Positions 36,121 to 45,259 of a DNA stretch of 64,000 nt are shown piece after piece. The notes under the pieces were generated by a model that was not told the DNA's origin, ran no database searches, and worked only from the letters and a program-made list of their open reading frames with translations. A program made the translations under genes and the position numbers. The stretch lies in NCBI GenBank assembly GCA_017347465.1, contig AP021858.1:2374472-2438471 (forward strand), read 5' to 3'. This DNA is from Candidatus Nitrosymbiomonas proteolyticus (GTDB lineage: Bacteria; Armatimonadota; Fimbriimonadia; Fimbriimonadales; Fimbriimonadaceae). The stretch's first letter is position 1; each line of letters begins with the position of its first letter.

Positions 36121-38277
36121 TTACGCCTCCGCCTCCGCGAGTTCGTCGCCCGCGCCGACCGAAGCCATGGGCACGATGCGAATCCTGTGGTCGCGCGTGG
36201 CCGGAAGCTCGTGTTCGAGGAACCTCACGCCTTCAGCGTTCGACGCCAGTTCTTCCGAGGTAAACACGCCCTGCTCCTTGTCCGCCAGCCGGGAAGTGAG
36301 GATCTTCGCGTCCAGAAGGAACGCGACGCCTCGAATCTCCCCCACCTGGGCATAGAGATCGGCGAGCGTCAAGGTTCTTCGGAACGGCCACCCGTCCCCG
36401 TTGGGCCCGCCGTACAGCGGATGCACGTACCTCGAAAGAGCTTCGCGAACGCGCTTCGCGAGCAACTCAGGGTCGACTTTCGGATCGGCAACGAGCTTGA
36501 TCTCCGTCGAAATGAAGACGTAATCGGGTTCGCCGACCTCCAACGCAGTAGTAAGTAGCCGGCGCTGGTTGAGGTAGTCGTAAACCTCGTCAACCGTGCG
36601 CTGGGGTACGGCAAGGTCCGCAGGACTCGGCACGACGATCTGCGAGTTGATGCTTGGAACGATGAGCAACCGCACGGTTCCGGGAACGGGGGCCGAATCC
36701 GATGCTGGGGGGTGCGTAAGCGGTTGGACGCACTTGGCCCGGCCGACCCCTGCGCAGCCCTTTTGCGCCAGGTACTCGAAGTCCTCTGCCGTGACCGCCC
36801 GGTTCCTCACCTTGATGACCTCGAGGGCGCGAAGCTTGGCGCGGTCGAGCGATTCCAAGTCGCGGCCCCCGCTGGCGGCCTGAGGGTTGGTGACGCTGGC
36901 GACGTAGGGGTAGTTCGTCTTGAGAACCCGAATCTTGTCTTCTCTGACGTTCCCTCGCGATCCCCCTCCGATTCGGAAGGACGAGAGACGAATGGTCATC
37001 CCCTTGTCGGGCACCGATCCGTACTGTCGGACGGAACCGTCGGGCTGGGGGATCGCTGGGCCGAGTTGGACCAGCCCGGTTCGATTGTCACACACGAAGT
37101 GCGCGTCGGTCCTTTCGCTCTCGGAGAAATCTTCAACCCGAGTCCATCGAACGCACTGGCTCACGTCGTCGGGGGTGTCTCCCATCGGCCCCACCAAGAG
37201 CGTGTCCTCGGGGCCGAAGTTGAGCACAGGCGCATAGCGCATCTGAAACTCCTGACCCGGAGCGCCGTCGCTGACGCCGAGGATTTCGTTGTAAACCGTC
37301 ACACACTGGCTGGCAGGCGTCGAGCCTCCGAGCGATCTGGCCAAGACCTGCGTGACTTCGGGCGATTTCTGGTAAGGGTCCGGTCCCCGGCCGTCGACAC
37401 CTCGCGGAGGCAAGTCGTCGGGGCTAACGGTGTACCGGCAGCGGACCCAGAAAGCCTTGCGGTCGCCGACCTCACGATCCACCAGGTTTCGAGGCATCAG
37501 CAACTCGACCGAACCGGAGCGGTTGAACCCAAACGTGGAGTCGTCGAGGCATTTCAAGCGGTCCCACTCACCCGATGCGCCGTTCCAGACCTCCCAAACC
37601 TGCGCCGGATACGACTCGCGGAGTCCAGTTGCGGCGGCGGTCAGACAGGTCGCTTCGATTCCGATCAGATTGCCCGAGACGTCGGCCTCGAACCCAAGGT
37701 ACAGGCAGTCGCCCTGGCGCGGGACTTCGCTGAAGACCTTGAAGGACTCCGAATCGGGGAGCCGACCCTTTTCGCGGTTCAAGTCGCGCGTTCCTGCGAC
37801 CCGGTCGTCCTGCGCCAGTCCGTCGTCGGTCCCGGGAATCGCAAAGACGTGGGCCAGCTTCGGCCGTACCATGCGGAGCTCGGCGTCGGTCGAGAACTCG
37901 ATCGCCTCTTCGGTCTCCGTACGCACGGTCGCGGCGACGGTATCACGGGCTGGAAGCACGATCTCGTAGGCCTCCTCGCCTTGACGGTCCTCGACGGGCC
38001 GAGTTAGGCGAAACAGCAAGTCGGTCCGGGCCGGTTCGGGCATCTCCAAGTTGATCCCGATCATCTCGAGGAATCGAATGAAGTTCTTTTCCGGGACCTG
38101 GTTGAGGCGAAACAGAGCTTGCTCGACCATCGAAGCGAACAGTTCGATAAGCGTGACCCCGGGGTCGGAAACGTTGTGATCCGTCCAGTCCGGACACCGA
38201 AGACCGATCTGCCGCTTCGCGTCGTCGACAAGGTCTTGGAACTTGCGGTCATCGAGGTTGGGACTGGGCAGAGACAT
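36121..38277 (-). CDS. Baseplate J-like protein (Afp11 type, TIGR02243-like)
   Basis: A 718-residue baseplate assembly protein. The N-terminus (LDDRKFQDLVDDAKRQIG, DHNVSDPGVTLIELFASM, LPARDTVAATV) is typical of the putative baseplate assembly family of eCIS and phages. The C-terminal half carries GRDLESLDRAKLRALEVIKV and the gpJ signature region ARAVTAEDFEYLAQ-like (RNRAVTAEDFEYLAQKG), then repeated alpha/beta units. It follows gp25 by three bases. In the assembled machine, J-type proteins join the hub to the first sheath ring. Confidence 0.93.
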   Translation of the reverse strand: MSLPSPNLDDRKFQDLVDDAKRQIGLRCPDWTDHNVSDPGVTLIELFASMVEQALFRLNQVPEKNFIRFLEMIGINLEMPEPARTDLLFRLTRPVEDRQGEEAYEIVLPARDTVAATVRTETEEAIEFSTDAELRMVRPKLAHVFAIPGTDDGLAQDDRVAGTRDLNREKGRLPDSESFKVFSEVPRQGDCLYLGFEADVSGNLIGIEATCLTAAATGLRESYPAQVWEVWNGASGEWDRLKCLDDSTFGFNRSGSVELLMPRNLVDREVGDRKAFWVRCRYTVSPDDLPPRGVDGRGPDPYQKSPEVTQVLARSLGGSTPASQCVTVYNEILGVSDGAPGQEFQMRYAPVLNFGPEDTLLVGPMGDTPDDVSQCVRWTRVEDFSESERTDAHFVCDNRTGLVQLGPAIPQPDGSVRQYGSVPDKGMTIRLSSFRIGGGSRGNVREDKIRVLKTNYPYVASVTNPQAASGGRDLESLDRAKLRALEVIKVRNRAVTAEDFEYLAQKGCAGVGRAKCVQPLTHPPASDSAPVPGTVRLLIVPSINSQIVVPSPADLAVPQRTVDEVYDYLNQRRLLTTALEVGEPDYVFISTEIKLVADPKVDPELLAKRVREALSRYVHPLYGGPNGDGWPFRRTLTLADLYAQVGEIRGVAFLLDAKILTSRLADKEQGVFTSEELASNAEGVRFLEHELPATRDHRIRIVPMASVGAGDELAEAEA

Positions 38278-38280
38278 GGA

Positions 38281-38688
38281 TCACTCCTCTCCTGGGATCA
38301 CATAGTACGGGAACACGAGGTTGCGGATCGAATTGGTCGAAAGGAATTGGTAGTGGATCGAAAGGATCAAGCGGCCGGGGTCGGCCACATCGGCCCAAGC
38401 CTCGACGTCGGTGACTTCGATTCGGGGCTCCCATCGAGCGAGGGCTTCCATGACGAATCTCTTTGCCATCCCGGCAGAGGTGGCGTCGTTCGGGTCGAAT
38501 ACGAGCCTGTGCAGGTCCGAGCCGAACTCGGGGCGCATCGGCCTCTCCCCCTTGCGCGTCAGGAGGATGATCTTGATCGCCTCTTCGACGTCCTGCTCTT
38601 GGCGCACCAACTCGATGCGGCCTCGGGAGTCCAGCCGGGGCGGGAACTTCCAACCTGCTCCAAGAAAGTCCTTAACTCGTTCCGCCAT
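38281..38688 (-). CDS. gp25/gpW-like baseplate protein (Afp9 type)
   Basis: A 135-residue small baseplate protein. The ATG at 38688 is preferred over a GTG at 38697 because GTGGGGGAT stands just before it. The family pattern is IKIILLTRKGERPMRPEFGS (about 42-61) followed by a short sheet ending in LILSIHYQF. In related machines gp25 initiates sheath polymerisation on the baseplate. A 161-base gap with a promoter-like sequence lies in front, and gpJ starts three bases behind. Confidence 0.93.
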   Translation of the reverse strand: MAERVKDFLGAGWKFPPRLDSRGRIELVRQEQDVEEAIKIILLTRKGERPMRPEFGSDLHRLVFDPNDATSAGMAKRFVMEALARWEPRIEVTDVEAWADVADPGRLILSIHYQFLSTNSIRNLVFPYYVIPGEE

Positions 38689-38756
38689 ATCCCCCACTCA
38701 AAGAACCGAAAACAACCGCCCCCCCACAAAACTTACCGGGGTGGCCACCTGGTTGG

Positions 38757-38785
38757 ATTGTCCCACGTTCCCGCTCGCAAGTCAA
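38757..38785 (-). promoter_or_regulatory. Possible internal promoter before the baseplate genes
   Basis: The minus strand reads TTGACT (38785-38780), 17 bases, then GACAAT (38762-38757). The -35 is nearly consensus and the -10 matches four of six positions. It stands in the only long gap between vgrG and gp25, about 69 bases before the gp25 start, and could give the baseplate, membrane and caspase genes their own transcript. Confidence 0.5.
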
Positions 38786-38849
38786 GCACTTTGACGCAAA
38801 AGCCGGGGAATCGCCGCTTTGCAAAGGATCGGGTCCCGATTTCGACGGC

Positions 38850-40706
38850 TTAGTTGATCTTCACTAGCGAGCCTTGCACGGTAAGAATCGCGCTCGATTG
38901 AACCGTGAGCGGCCCGGTCGATTTGAGCGTGCCCGTCCCTGTGGCCTCCAGGTTCATCGTTGCCGGAGTCTTCACTTGAACGCCCGCGGCTGCATCGACC
39001 TTGAACTGCCCCTTCGTATCGACAACGAAGTCGCCCGTACACTCGAACTTCATGCTCGCGCCGCCGCAATCGATCGTCACCTTGGCGGTACCTGCGGAGT
39101 TTTTGACCGTGATCGAGTCCGAAGCATCGTCGATCGTGATGCAGTGCCCCTTCTGGGTCGCCGCGTGAATCTTGTTGTCCTTGTCGTCGATTTTGATCTG
39201 GTTGCTGTTCTTCGTCGTGACGTGGATAAAGGGACCGGAAGGGTCGCTCCCGTCATCGAACTCCAGAATGTGCCCATAGGTAGTCTTGATGATGCGCTTC
39301 TTGACCGCGCCGTCTTTGACGACTTCGCTGATCGGGCGGGGCGGTTTGTCCCTGCCGTTCCAAAGTGCTCCGATGATGTACCCTCGGCGCATGTCGCCAT
39401 GCTCAAAGGCCACCAAGACTTCGTCGTTGACTTCGGGCATGAAGTACATCCCGCGTTCCGGCCCGGCCATGGGCGCGGCGAGCCTCATCCAGTGGCTGTT
39501 TTCGGATTCGTGTAGCCACGGGAACTTCACCTTGACATGCCCATAGTCTTGTTCGGTGTCTCGAACGTCGGTTACGATGCCGATCACCACATTGCCGCCC
39601 AGTGGAGCATGGCGCTCCTCGGAAGTGGAGTCGAGCAGCGCGACCAGCGAAGAGGGTCTCTTGCCGGTGACGGTAAACCTCGTCGTATACCCCTCGCCCG
39701 CCGTGTAGACATGGGTAGCGTGGGTCACGTAGTATTCGCCTGAAAACCTCGTGCCGATGTTCGTGATCTTCACGTAGCCCCCGGCCTTGATCTCGGCGCG
39801 GCCGTCGCAAAGTCCGGACGCCTCGATGAATGAGCCGTTAATCTCGTCGAGGATCGACTTGGCCCGCGTGTCGGCTTCGGGCTGCGTCGTCACCGGGGCC
39901 GTAACCACGCTGAACTCCTTTTGCCCGCCGAACGCCTGTTCTGCGTACGTGCCGCCGTCCTTTCCCAGACCCACACGGGGATGGGTGGTCGTCGACGTAG
40001 CCTGCCCCAGAATGGCCTCTTTGCGCGTGGGGTCCCACCCTCTCACCGTCACTTTCTTGACTTGTTCGACGGCGGTCAGCCTGGGCCGGAAGTCGGCGAG
40101 GGTTTGCCCCCAACTCAACTCGATGGTCGGGCCCGAAGTGGGTACAGCCTTCTTGAAAAGGAGTTTCGATCCGTCCACGGCGAATTCGTGGCCCGATTCG
40201 AAGGCGATCTGCACCAAGAACTCAAAATCCGTTTGGTTGTTTTGAATGATCCACTTATGGACTGGGCTGGTCGACTCGACCTCGGCGGACAGTCCGTTTC
40301 GACTTGCGATCTGCTGGGCGATATCGCTGAGGGTCACGTCGACGTAGGTCTTCCGAACTCGTCCTCTATGGAGCCTATGGAGCTTATTGTAGGCGCGCAC
40401 CACCACGCAGGGCGTTCCGTGCGCCGACATATCGACTTCCAGGCCGACGATCTCGCCATCGAAGACCTTGGTCATCGTTCCGCCCTGTTCGCCCGCCGAG
40501 ACCTCGAGCCTCTTTCCAGCAGCCAGCAACGAGCTGTCCAAGAACTCGAAGCGCTCGTCTGCGATGCGGACGGTGCACAGGTCGGGGATGTTGATGGATT
40601 GATCGACCAAGCACTCGAGAACGTTGTCCATCATTTCCTGAGGGATATCCGCGCCGTCGATCTTGAAGGCGAACACGTAGAGCAGGGTTTGTTCACTGTT
40701 GGGCAT
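38850..40706 (-). CDS. vgrG: VgrG-like central spike protein (Afp8 type)
   Basis: A 618-residue spike. The N-terminal half is the gp27-like hub (phage GPD/late control gene D type: VRAYNKLHRLHRGRVRKTYV, SDIAQQIASRNGLSAEV, QNNQTDFEFLVQIAFESG in part). The middle is the gp5-type OB fold (IGIVTDVRDTEQDYGHVKV, FPWLHESENSHWMRLAAPM, PEVNDEVLVAFEHGD in part). The C-terminus (about 475-618) is a beta-helical needle of short repeats (IKIDDKDNKIHAATQKGHCI; FKVDAAAGVQVKTPATMN), ending in LTVQGSLVKIN. It would form the tip of the inner tube. No PAAR gene follows it, unlike most eCIS clusters. Confidence 0.95.
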   Translation of the reverse strand: MPNSEQTLLYVFAFKIDGADIPQEMMDNVLECLVDQSINIPDLCTVRIADERFEFLDSSLLAAGKRLEVSAGEQGGTMTKVFDGEIVGLEVDMSAHGTPCVVVRAYNKLHRLHRGRVRKTYVDVTLSDIAQQIASRNGLSAEVESTSPVHKWIIQNNQTDFEFLVQIAFESGHEFAVDGSKLLFKKAVPTSGPTIELSWGQTLADFRPRLTAVEQVKKVTVRGWDPTRKEAILGQATSTTTHPRVGLGKDGGTYAEQAFGGQKEFSVVTAPVTTQPEADTRAKSILDEINGSFIEASGLCDGRAEIKAGGYVKITNIGTRFSGEYYVTHATHVYTAGEGYTTRFTVTGKRPSSLVALLDSTSEERHAPLGGNVVIGIVTDVRDTEQDYGHVKVKFPWLHESENSHWMRLAAPMAGPERGMYFMPEVNDEVLVAFEHGDMRRGYIIGALWNGRDKPPRPISEVVKDGAVKKRIIKTTYGHILEFDDGSDPSGPFIHVTTKNSNQIKIDDKDNKIHAATQKGHCITIDDASDSITVKNSAGTAKVTIDCGGASMKFECTGDFVVDTKGQFKVDAAAGVQVKTPATMNLEATGTGTLKSTGPLTVQSSAILTVQGSLVKIN

Positions 40707-40750
40707 GGCAGGTGTCTCCGTGGTTTGCAGGAAAGGGTCTCAAACTCAAA

Positions 40751-41398
40751 TCAGGTTAGCGGAGGGATCGCCAAGACTTGGCCGGCTGAGACCGCGTCGG
40801 GATCGTCGATGCCGTTGGCTTCCGCGATGACCCGCCATCGCGTGCTGTCGCCGTACTCTTCATAGGCGATCAGGGCGAGAGTGTCCTTCGGGCGAACCTC
40901 CCTCATCTTGTAGCCCGGCTTGGCGTGCGAAGTCGGGTTCTGAGCAGGTTGATTGGAAGCGTCCCTGGCTTCGGCAAGCGTGACGTTCGCGACCGCCCGC
41001 ACGGGCGTTCCATCCTGCTTGAAAAGCGTGTACTTGACCGACATGTTCGTGATCACGGCTCGGAACTGCCAATGGCTGCCCCATTCGAACAGCACAATCG
41101 GGGGCCGCGAACGCTGCGTCGTTTGGTTCTTCTTCGATTCGTCGATCATCGTTAGCTTCCAGAGCTTCCGAAGGTCGCGCATCACGTTGCCGTTGCCTTC
41201 GTTGGCGTCAAAGAAGAGTTCGACCGTCATCGTGCGCTGCCCGCCCCCGGTGAAGGTCACGTCGGGGACGTTCTTGCCGACGACGCTCCTCGGTTGCCAG
41301 GAGTTCGACTTTTGGACCGTGTATTCAGTCGGGTTGAACTGGCATTTGAGCTTTTCGTTCGTGTCGACGTTGGTCAGTGTTGCTGGTGTGAGTGCCAT
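40751..41398 (-). CDS. LysM-containing baseplate hub protein (Afp7 type)
   Basis: A 215-residue hub protein. The N-terminal 140 residues match the eCIS/phage family that opens with a statement such as KCQFNPTEYTVQKSNSWQP and includes MTVELFFDANEG and PPIVLFEWGSHWQFRAVITN. The C-terminus is a LysM domain (REVRPKDTLALIAYEEYGDS, then RWRVIAEANGIDDPDAVSAG), here likely binding other baseplate parts rather than the wall. It is 44 bases upstream of vgrG. Confidence 0.93.
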   Translation of the reverse strand: MALTPATLTNVDTNEKLKCQFNPTEYTVQKSNSWQPRSVVGKNVPDVTFTGGGQRTMTVELFFDANEGNGNVMRDLRKLWKLTMIDESKKNQTTQRSRPPIVLFEWGSHWQFRAVITNMSVKYTLFKQDGTPVRAVANVTLAEARDASNQPAQNPTSHAKPGYKMREVRPKDTLALIAYEEYGDSTRWRVIAEANGIDDPDAVSAGQVLAIPPLT

Positions 41399-41427
41399 GG
41401 ATTTCCTCTTGGGTGAACTGGATCAGG

Positions 41428-44400
41428 TTATCTTCTTCCGAAACGATCTTTCTCTTGGTCGATGCGCCTTTTGAGCAGCATCCACACTTCGTTGGCGAGA
41501 GCGTTGACGTCCGCGCCTTGGGCGCCTTGTTGCTGCGGTTCCCCTTGGGACTGCCTCCGAGCCTGCGTCGCGCCACCGGTTCGGGTGGACGCCCGGGCTT
41601 CTGACCTCTGAATGGCGAGCGTAGTCGGGGGCTGGTTGGGCTTTTGCAGTTCGGAGAGGTTCGGCAGAAGCCGATCGGGCTGGCGGACGTTTGAGATCGA
41701 GGTGCCGACGCGCGTCGCAGGTTGAGGGGTCAGGTCCGGCAAAGCAGGGGTCGGCGCGCTTACGGCTCCCGGGGTCGGAGTCGAAAGCGGCGTCTCCAAT
41801 GCGGGTCTCCGGGGCGACTGGACCGCCGGCAGCGTCGAATCCGCATCAGATCCGAAGGGCGGTTCGGTGGGCATTGAGCGCGGGCCGGTCGTGGGCTTAG
41901 GGGGCAGGCTCCACGGAGATCGCGCCGGGGCTCGCCCAGGTGGGTCCGCTTTCGCGGCCACCGGCAGCGTTGGCTTCGGCGCAACCGCCGATGCGGGGAT
42001 CGGGGCGGCTTTGCGAGTCGGCAAACTGAGCGGCGGGCGGCTCCTTCCCCCGAAAATGGGCAGACCTACGGGCACGCTTCCTTCGCTGATTGACGGTTGT
42101 GGGGTGCCCACAAAGGAACTCGCAAGGCTCAAGCCGGTCCCTGTTGCGGGGGGTGAAGGTTGAGGCGATTCACCTCTGACTTCCGCCCCGAGCTCCGGAG
42201 TCGTTGGCGGGACGGCTTCGGAAGTTGGGACCACATTTCTTGTGGGCGGAGGCATCGACCCAAGTGCTCCCGGAGCCAAGGAAATGCGGCTGGGCGGGGG
42301 CGTTTCGGCGTCTGCGCCCTCCGAGGGGAACGGCTGCCTGGCGAGCGCTTGGGAAGGAATCGTAGCCGTACGCTGGGTCAGGTCGCCACCGACGGGTCCT
42401 ACACTCGAGGCGTCATCCCCGTGCAGTTGCGGCAAGGGCTCCGAAGCGGTCGGGGGCTTGGCCATCGCCCTCGGAGAGAGGATCTCCTCAGGGCGGTCGC
42501 CCTTGAGCCCGATGGAAGGCGCGGCCTTGCGCCATTCAGCGCGGTCAGGCTCGGCTTCGATACCCATCGACGAGCCGAACAGTTTGTCTCGCAAGGGCTG
42601 GAATTGGTGGGGCCGAAGCGGCGCGCCCTTGGTTTCGGGGGCTGCGGCCTTTTGAAGCTCGACCTCCTGCTTGAGTTCGGATCGCCCCGAGAGGCTAGGC
42701 GCCATTCGAACGGGCACTCCCAAGAAGTCCAGGGGGGTTCCCCGGCTTGCCGCTGCCCCGCCCGAGGTTGCAAGAGCGCCTTCAGGAGCTTCAGGAGTCG
42801 GCGCAAAAAGATTCGCGGGCTCCCCCATCGGGCGCTTGCCGGGAACGATTGCGGCAGGGACGTTGGGGCTAGCCGGAGGGGCGGAGGTCAGCGACGACGC
42901 GGCAAGGCTCGAAATCGCCCCTGCGTACATCGAAGCGCCTGGGCCGTAGCCTTGTTCGAGAAGCGCGCCAAGGAGCGGACGGCTGAGTTGGAGGTTGACC
43001 GCACGCCCCTCGACCGAACCCTGGGGCGCAGCCGGGTACAGAATCTGCGACCCCGGAGGGAGCGTTCGGCTCAGTTCAGCCCAAGTCGCGGCGTCGAGCG
43101 GCTTCCCGCTCCGAAACAGGTCTTGGGGCTTGAGGGACACCGCCCCACCCTTCTGCTCCATCTGCTCCGACGCGACTCGGATAGGCGGGGCGACGATGGT
43201 GACTTGGCCCATTTCCGGCGTGAGAACAGCGCCGGGGGCTCGAGCAGGGCCGATGTAGCTAGAGGGTCCTCCTACCGTCTCGTGGACCAAGGTACCGCCG
43301 GACAGGGCCGACTGTGCCCTCGCCGCCGCAACCGCCGAAATCGGGGCGCTGATCACACCTCCCCCTGGCAGGTAACCGATGATCGGTCCGCCGCCTTGGG
43401 GTACTGGCACGGGGACCCCTCCAGCCACGCCCGAACTTGCGTCGAGAACCTGTGGACTCACCATCGCGTTCGCGCTTGAAGCCCTCACCAGAGAGCCGTC
43501 GAGCGTTTGCAGGCCCGTCGAGCCATGAGTGAAAAGAGGAGGAAGGGCTGTCGGTTGAAGAGGAACCGCCGAAACCGCGACTTCGGGCGGGGGGAACAGC
43601 ATTCCGCTCGGGCCTACCGCGCCGGGCATCATGGCGCCACCGGCCACTCCCGGACCCATCGTGGCGGCGGCAAGGGAGGCCCGCTGGCTGACCAGCATTC
43701 CGGCAACGAGCCCGCCCATGCCGACGTTGGCGGTCCAGACGCCCCGGCTCGCAGTTCGAACGGCGACGCGAGGATCGTTCGGCGCAGGCTCGCGGCCTTC
43801 AGCGAGTTCCGGAGCACGGTCCGGTTCCGTTGGCTCGGCGGGAGCCTTTCGAGCAACCGTAGGCTTCGACGCCGCGACCCATGAGCCCCGTTCTGCCTCA
43901 ATGTCCGGCTCGAAGTCCGTTTCCATAGCCGTCGACGCGGGCGCCTTCTTTCGCTCTGGTCGCCTTACGGCCTCGGTCGCTTCGCCCGATTCGTCCCACT
44001 CAAGGGTGGCAGGCGCAACGCTGCGAGCTCTCCTGCGGGACCAAATGGGCGTCAGTGGCTCGACCCCCGGCTCCGGACCCAAGGGGCTTGCGGGGGGGAT
44101 GAAGACCTGGTCCGGAAGCCGAATCGTCTCGACCTCCGTGCGCTTCCGGTTCCACCTTCCCAACCAAAGGGCGAAGTCGATCACCTCGACGGGCGACACG
44201 GCGTGACGTTGAATGAGAGTTCGAAACTTCGCGGCCGTTAGGGACCCCAGGATCGTACGCTTTGCGGCGTGTTTCTTGGGAACTTCCCTGCGTTGAGTTG
44301 GCGCCTCAGCAGACTCAGGCGCTACGGCGTCCGCCTGCGTTTCGTCCCCTGAACCCATCAAAGCCAAGCCGAGGTCTTCGACGAATCGCACGATTCGGTC

Positions 44401-44460
44401 GATCGACTTCGGCGGTTCGAGTTCCGCCAGTTCCTTTGCGCGTTGTTCTGAGAGCGGCAT
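41428..44460 (-). CDS. Large disordered Pro/Ala-rich protein between tube 2 and LysM genes
   Basis: A 1010-residue protein of unknown family. Residues 1-120 are ordered and helical (EPPKSIDRIVRFVEDLGLAL; LTAAKFRTLIQRHAVSPVEV, VIDFALWLGRWNRKR). Residues about 220-260 contain a hydrophobic Gly/Ala/Met stretch (VGMGGLVAGMLVSQRASLAA). The rest is low complexity, rich in Pro, Ala, Gly, Ser and Thr. The extreme C-terminus is helical: DVNALANEVWMLLKRR followed by IDQEKDRFGRR. A related motif ends the 103-residue protein at 44935-45246. Its place in the cluster and length make it a candidate for tape measure or scaffold; this is inference. Confidence 0.75.
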   Translation of the reverse strand: MPLSEQRAKELAELEPPKSIDRIVRFVEDLGLALMGSGDETQADAVAPESAEAPTQRREVPKKHAAKRTILGSLTAAKFRTLIQRHAVSPVEVIDFALWLGRWNRKRTEVETIRLPDQVFIPPASPLGPEPGVEPLTPIWSRRRARSVAPATLEWDESGEATEAVRRPERKKAPASTAMETDFEPDIEAERGSWVAASKPTVARKAPAEPTEPDRAPELAEGREPAPNDPRVAVRTASRGVWTANVGMGGLVAGMLVSQRASLAAATMGPGVAGGAMMPGAVGPSGMLFPPPEVAVSAVPLQPTALPPLFTHGSTGLQTLDGSLVRASSANAMVSPQVLDASSGVAGGVPVPVPQGGGPIIGYLPGGGVISAPISAVAAARAQSALSGGTLVHETVGGPSSYIGPARAPGAVLTPEMGQVTIVAPPIRVASEQMEQKGGAVSLKPQDLFRSGKPLDAATWAELSRTLPPGSQILYPAAPQGSVEGRAVNLQLSRPLLGALLEQGYGPGASMYAGAISSLAASSLTSAPPASPNVPAAIVPGKRPMGEPANLFAPTPEAPEGALATSGGAAASRGTPLDFLGVPVRMAPSLSGRSELKQEVELQKAAAPETKGAPLRPHQFQPLRDKLFGSSMGIEAEPDRAEWRKAAPSIGLKGDRPEEILSPRAMAKPPTASEPLPQLHGDDASSVGPVGGDLTQRTATIPSQALARQPFPSEGADAETPPPSRISLAPGALGSMPPPTRNVVPTSEAVPPTTPELGAEVRGESPQPSPPATGTGLSLASSFVGTPQPSISEGSVPVGLPIFGGRSRPPLSLPTRKAAPIPASAVAPKPTLPVAAKADPPGRAPARSPWSLPPKPTTGPRSMPTEPPFGSDADSTLPAVQSPRRPALETPLSTPTPGAVSAPTPALPDLTPQPATRVGTSISNVRQPDRLLPNLSELQKPNQPPTTLAIQRSEARASTRTGGATQARRQSQGEPQQQGAQGADVNALANEVWMLLKRRIDQEKDRFGRR

Positions 44461-44475
44461 GAGTTCCCTACTTCG

Positions 44476-44919
44476 CTACTTGTTCGGATCGAGGCGATCG
44501 AACGCGAGTTCCAGCGTTTCCACGGCGATCGCTCCTGAGTCAGACTTGAGGTCCGGGCCGGTCCACTTCACGGGGTACGCCCGCATGAGCTCCCAACGCC
44601 GCACTGCGGTACCGGTGGAGTTGTAAACGATGATCGAGATGTTCTTGCGCTTCGCGGGCTCGCCGTTGAGGCCTTCCTTGAACCACTTGAAAAGGTCCTG
44701 CTGCGTGTCGAGTCCATGCTTCAGCGTGATGTTGCCGTACTTCACCCGAGTCGGCAACTTGTGCGTATACGAGTTGAGCCCGCCTTCGACGTACTCGTGC
44801 ATCTCCGTTTCGATGCTCAAGCCCGAGCACTCCGAAAACCCGGCGACCTCGATTCCTCCGACCTCGACCCAGAATCTGAGGCCCAGATGGGGGTCTTTCG
44901 AACGTTGTGAACTTGCCAT
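44476..44919 (-). CDS. Inner tube protein 2 (Afp5-like, gp19/Hcp-type)
   Basis: A 147-residue tube subunit. It shares the pattern of tube 1 (FWVEVGGIEVAGFSECSGLS, VKYGNITLKHGLDTQQDLFKW, VRRWELMRAYPVKWTGPDL, ending VETLELAFDRLD). In eCIS the second tube paralogue usually forms the adaptor ring joining the tube to the hub, which fits its location near the LysM and vgrG genes. Fifteen bases separate it from each neighbour. Confidence 0.94.
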   Translation of the reverse strand: MASSQRSKDPHLGLRFWVEVGGIEVAGFSECSGLSIETEMHEYVEGGLNSYTHKLPTRVKYGNITLKHGLDTQQDLFKWFKEGLNGEPAKRKNISIIVYNSTGTAVRRWELMRAYPVKWTGPDLKSDSGAIAVETLELAFDRLDPNK

Positions 44920-44934
44920 TGATCGTCTCCCGTG

Positions 44935-45246
44935 TTATCTCCTATTCTTGAAAACGCCCGTGCGGCTCCGTCCAGAGATCACTTCATCCTGAAAGAGCTT
45001 GAATACGCGGTCGGCCACCGCTTTCGGGTCCGCGTCTGTCGGTCTGCGGTCTTCCGCGTGGTCGGGATCGCGCGTTTCGGTTTCGACCTGCGAAGGCGGC
45101 GGTTCTGCGTTGCTCTCCGCCGTGATCGGGGTGGCAGCGAACTGCATACGCGGCAAATCGGGTTGTGGGGAGTCCGCCCCCACGTGTCCGCGCCTTCGGC
45201 TGACGACTCGAACTTTGCAGATCAGGGTGTCGATTTCTATCGCCAT
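44935..45246 (-). CDS. DUF5908-like small eCIS protein
   Basis: A 103-residue protein. The first residues (MAIEIDTLICKVRVVSRR) follow the short MPIEI-hydrophobic-V pattern of DUF5908 proteins found next to eCIS tube genes. The middle is Pro/Glu-rich and disordered; the C-terminus (DPKAVADRVFKLFQDEV) resembles that of the 1010-residue protein two genes downstream. It lies 13 bases after the giant DUF4157 gene. Its role is unknown. Confidence 0.75.
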   Translation of the reverse strand: MAIEIDTLICKVRVVSRRRGHVGADSPQPDLPRMQFAATPITAESNAEPPPSQVETETRDPDHAEDRRPTDADPKAVADRVFKLFQDEVISGRSRTGVFKNRR

Positions 45247-45259
45247 GTGGTTCCTCTCG

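Noticed and set aside
36712-38007. A 431-codon open frame on the plus strand
   Set aside because: It is antisense to the gpJ gene, whose protein is clearly recognisable.
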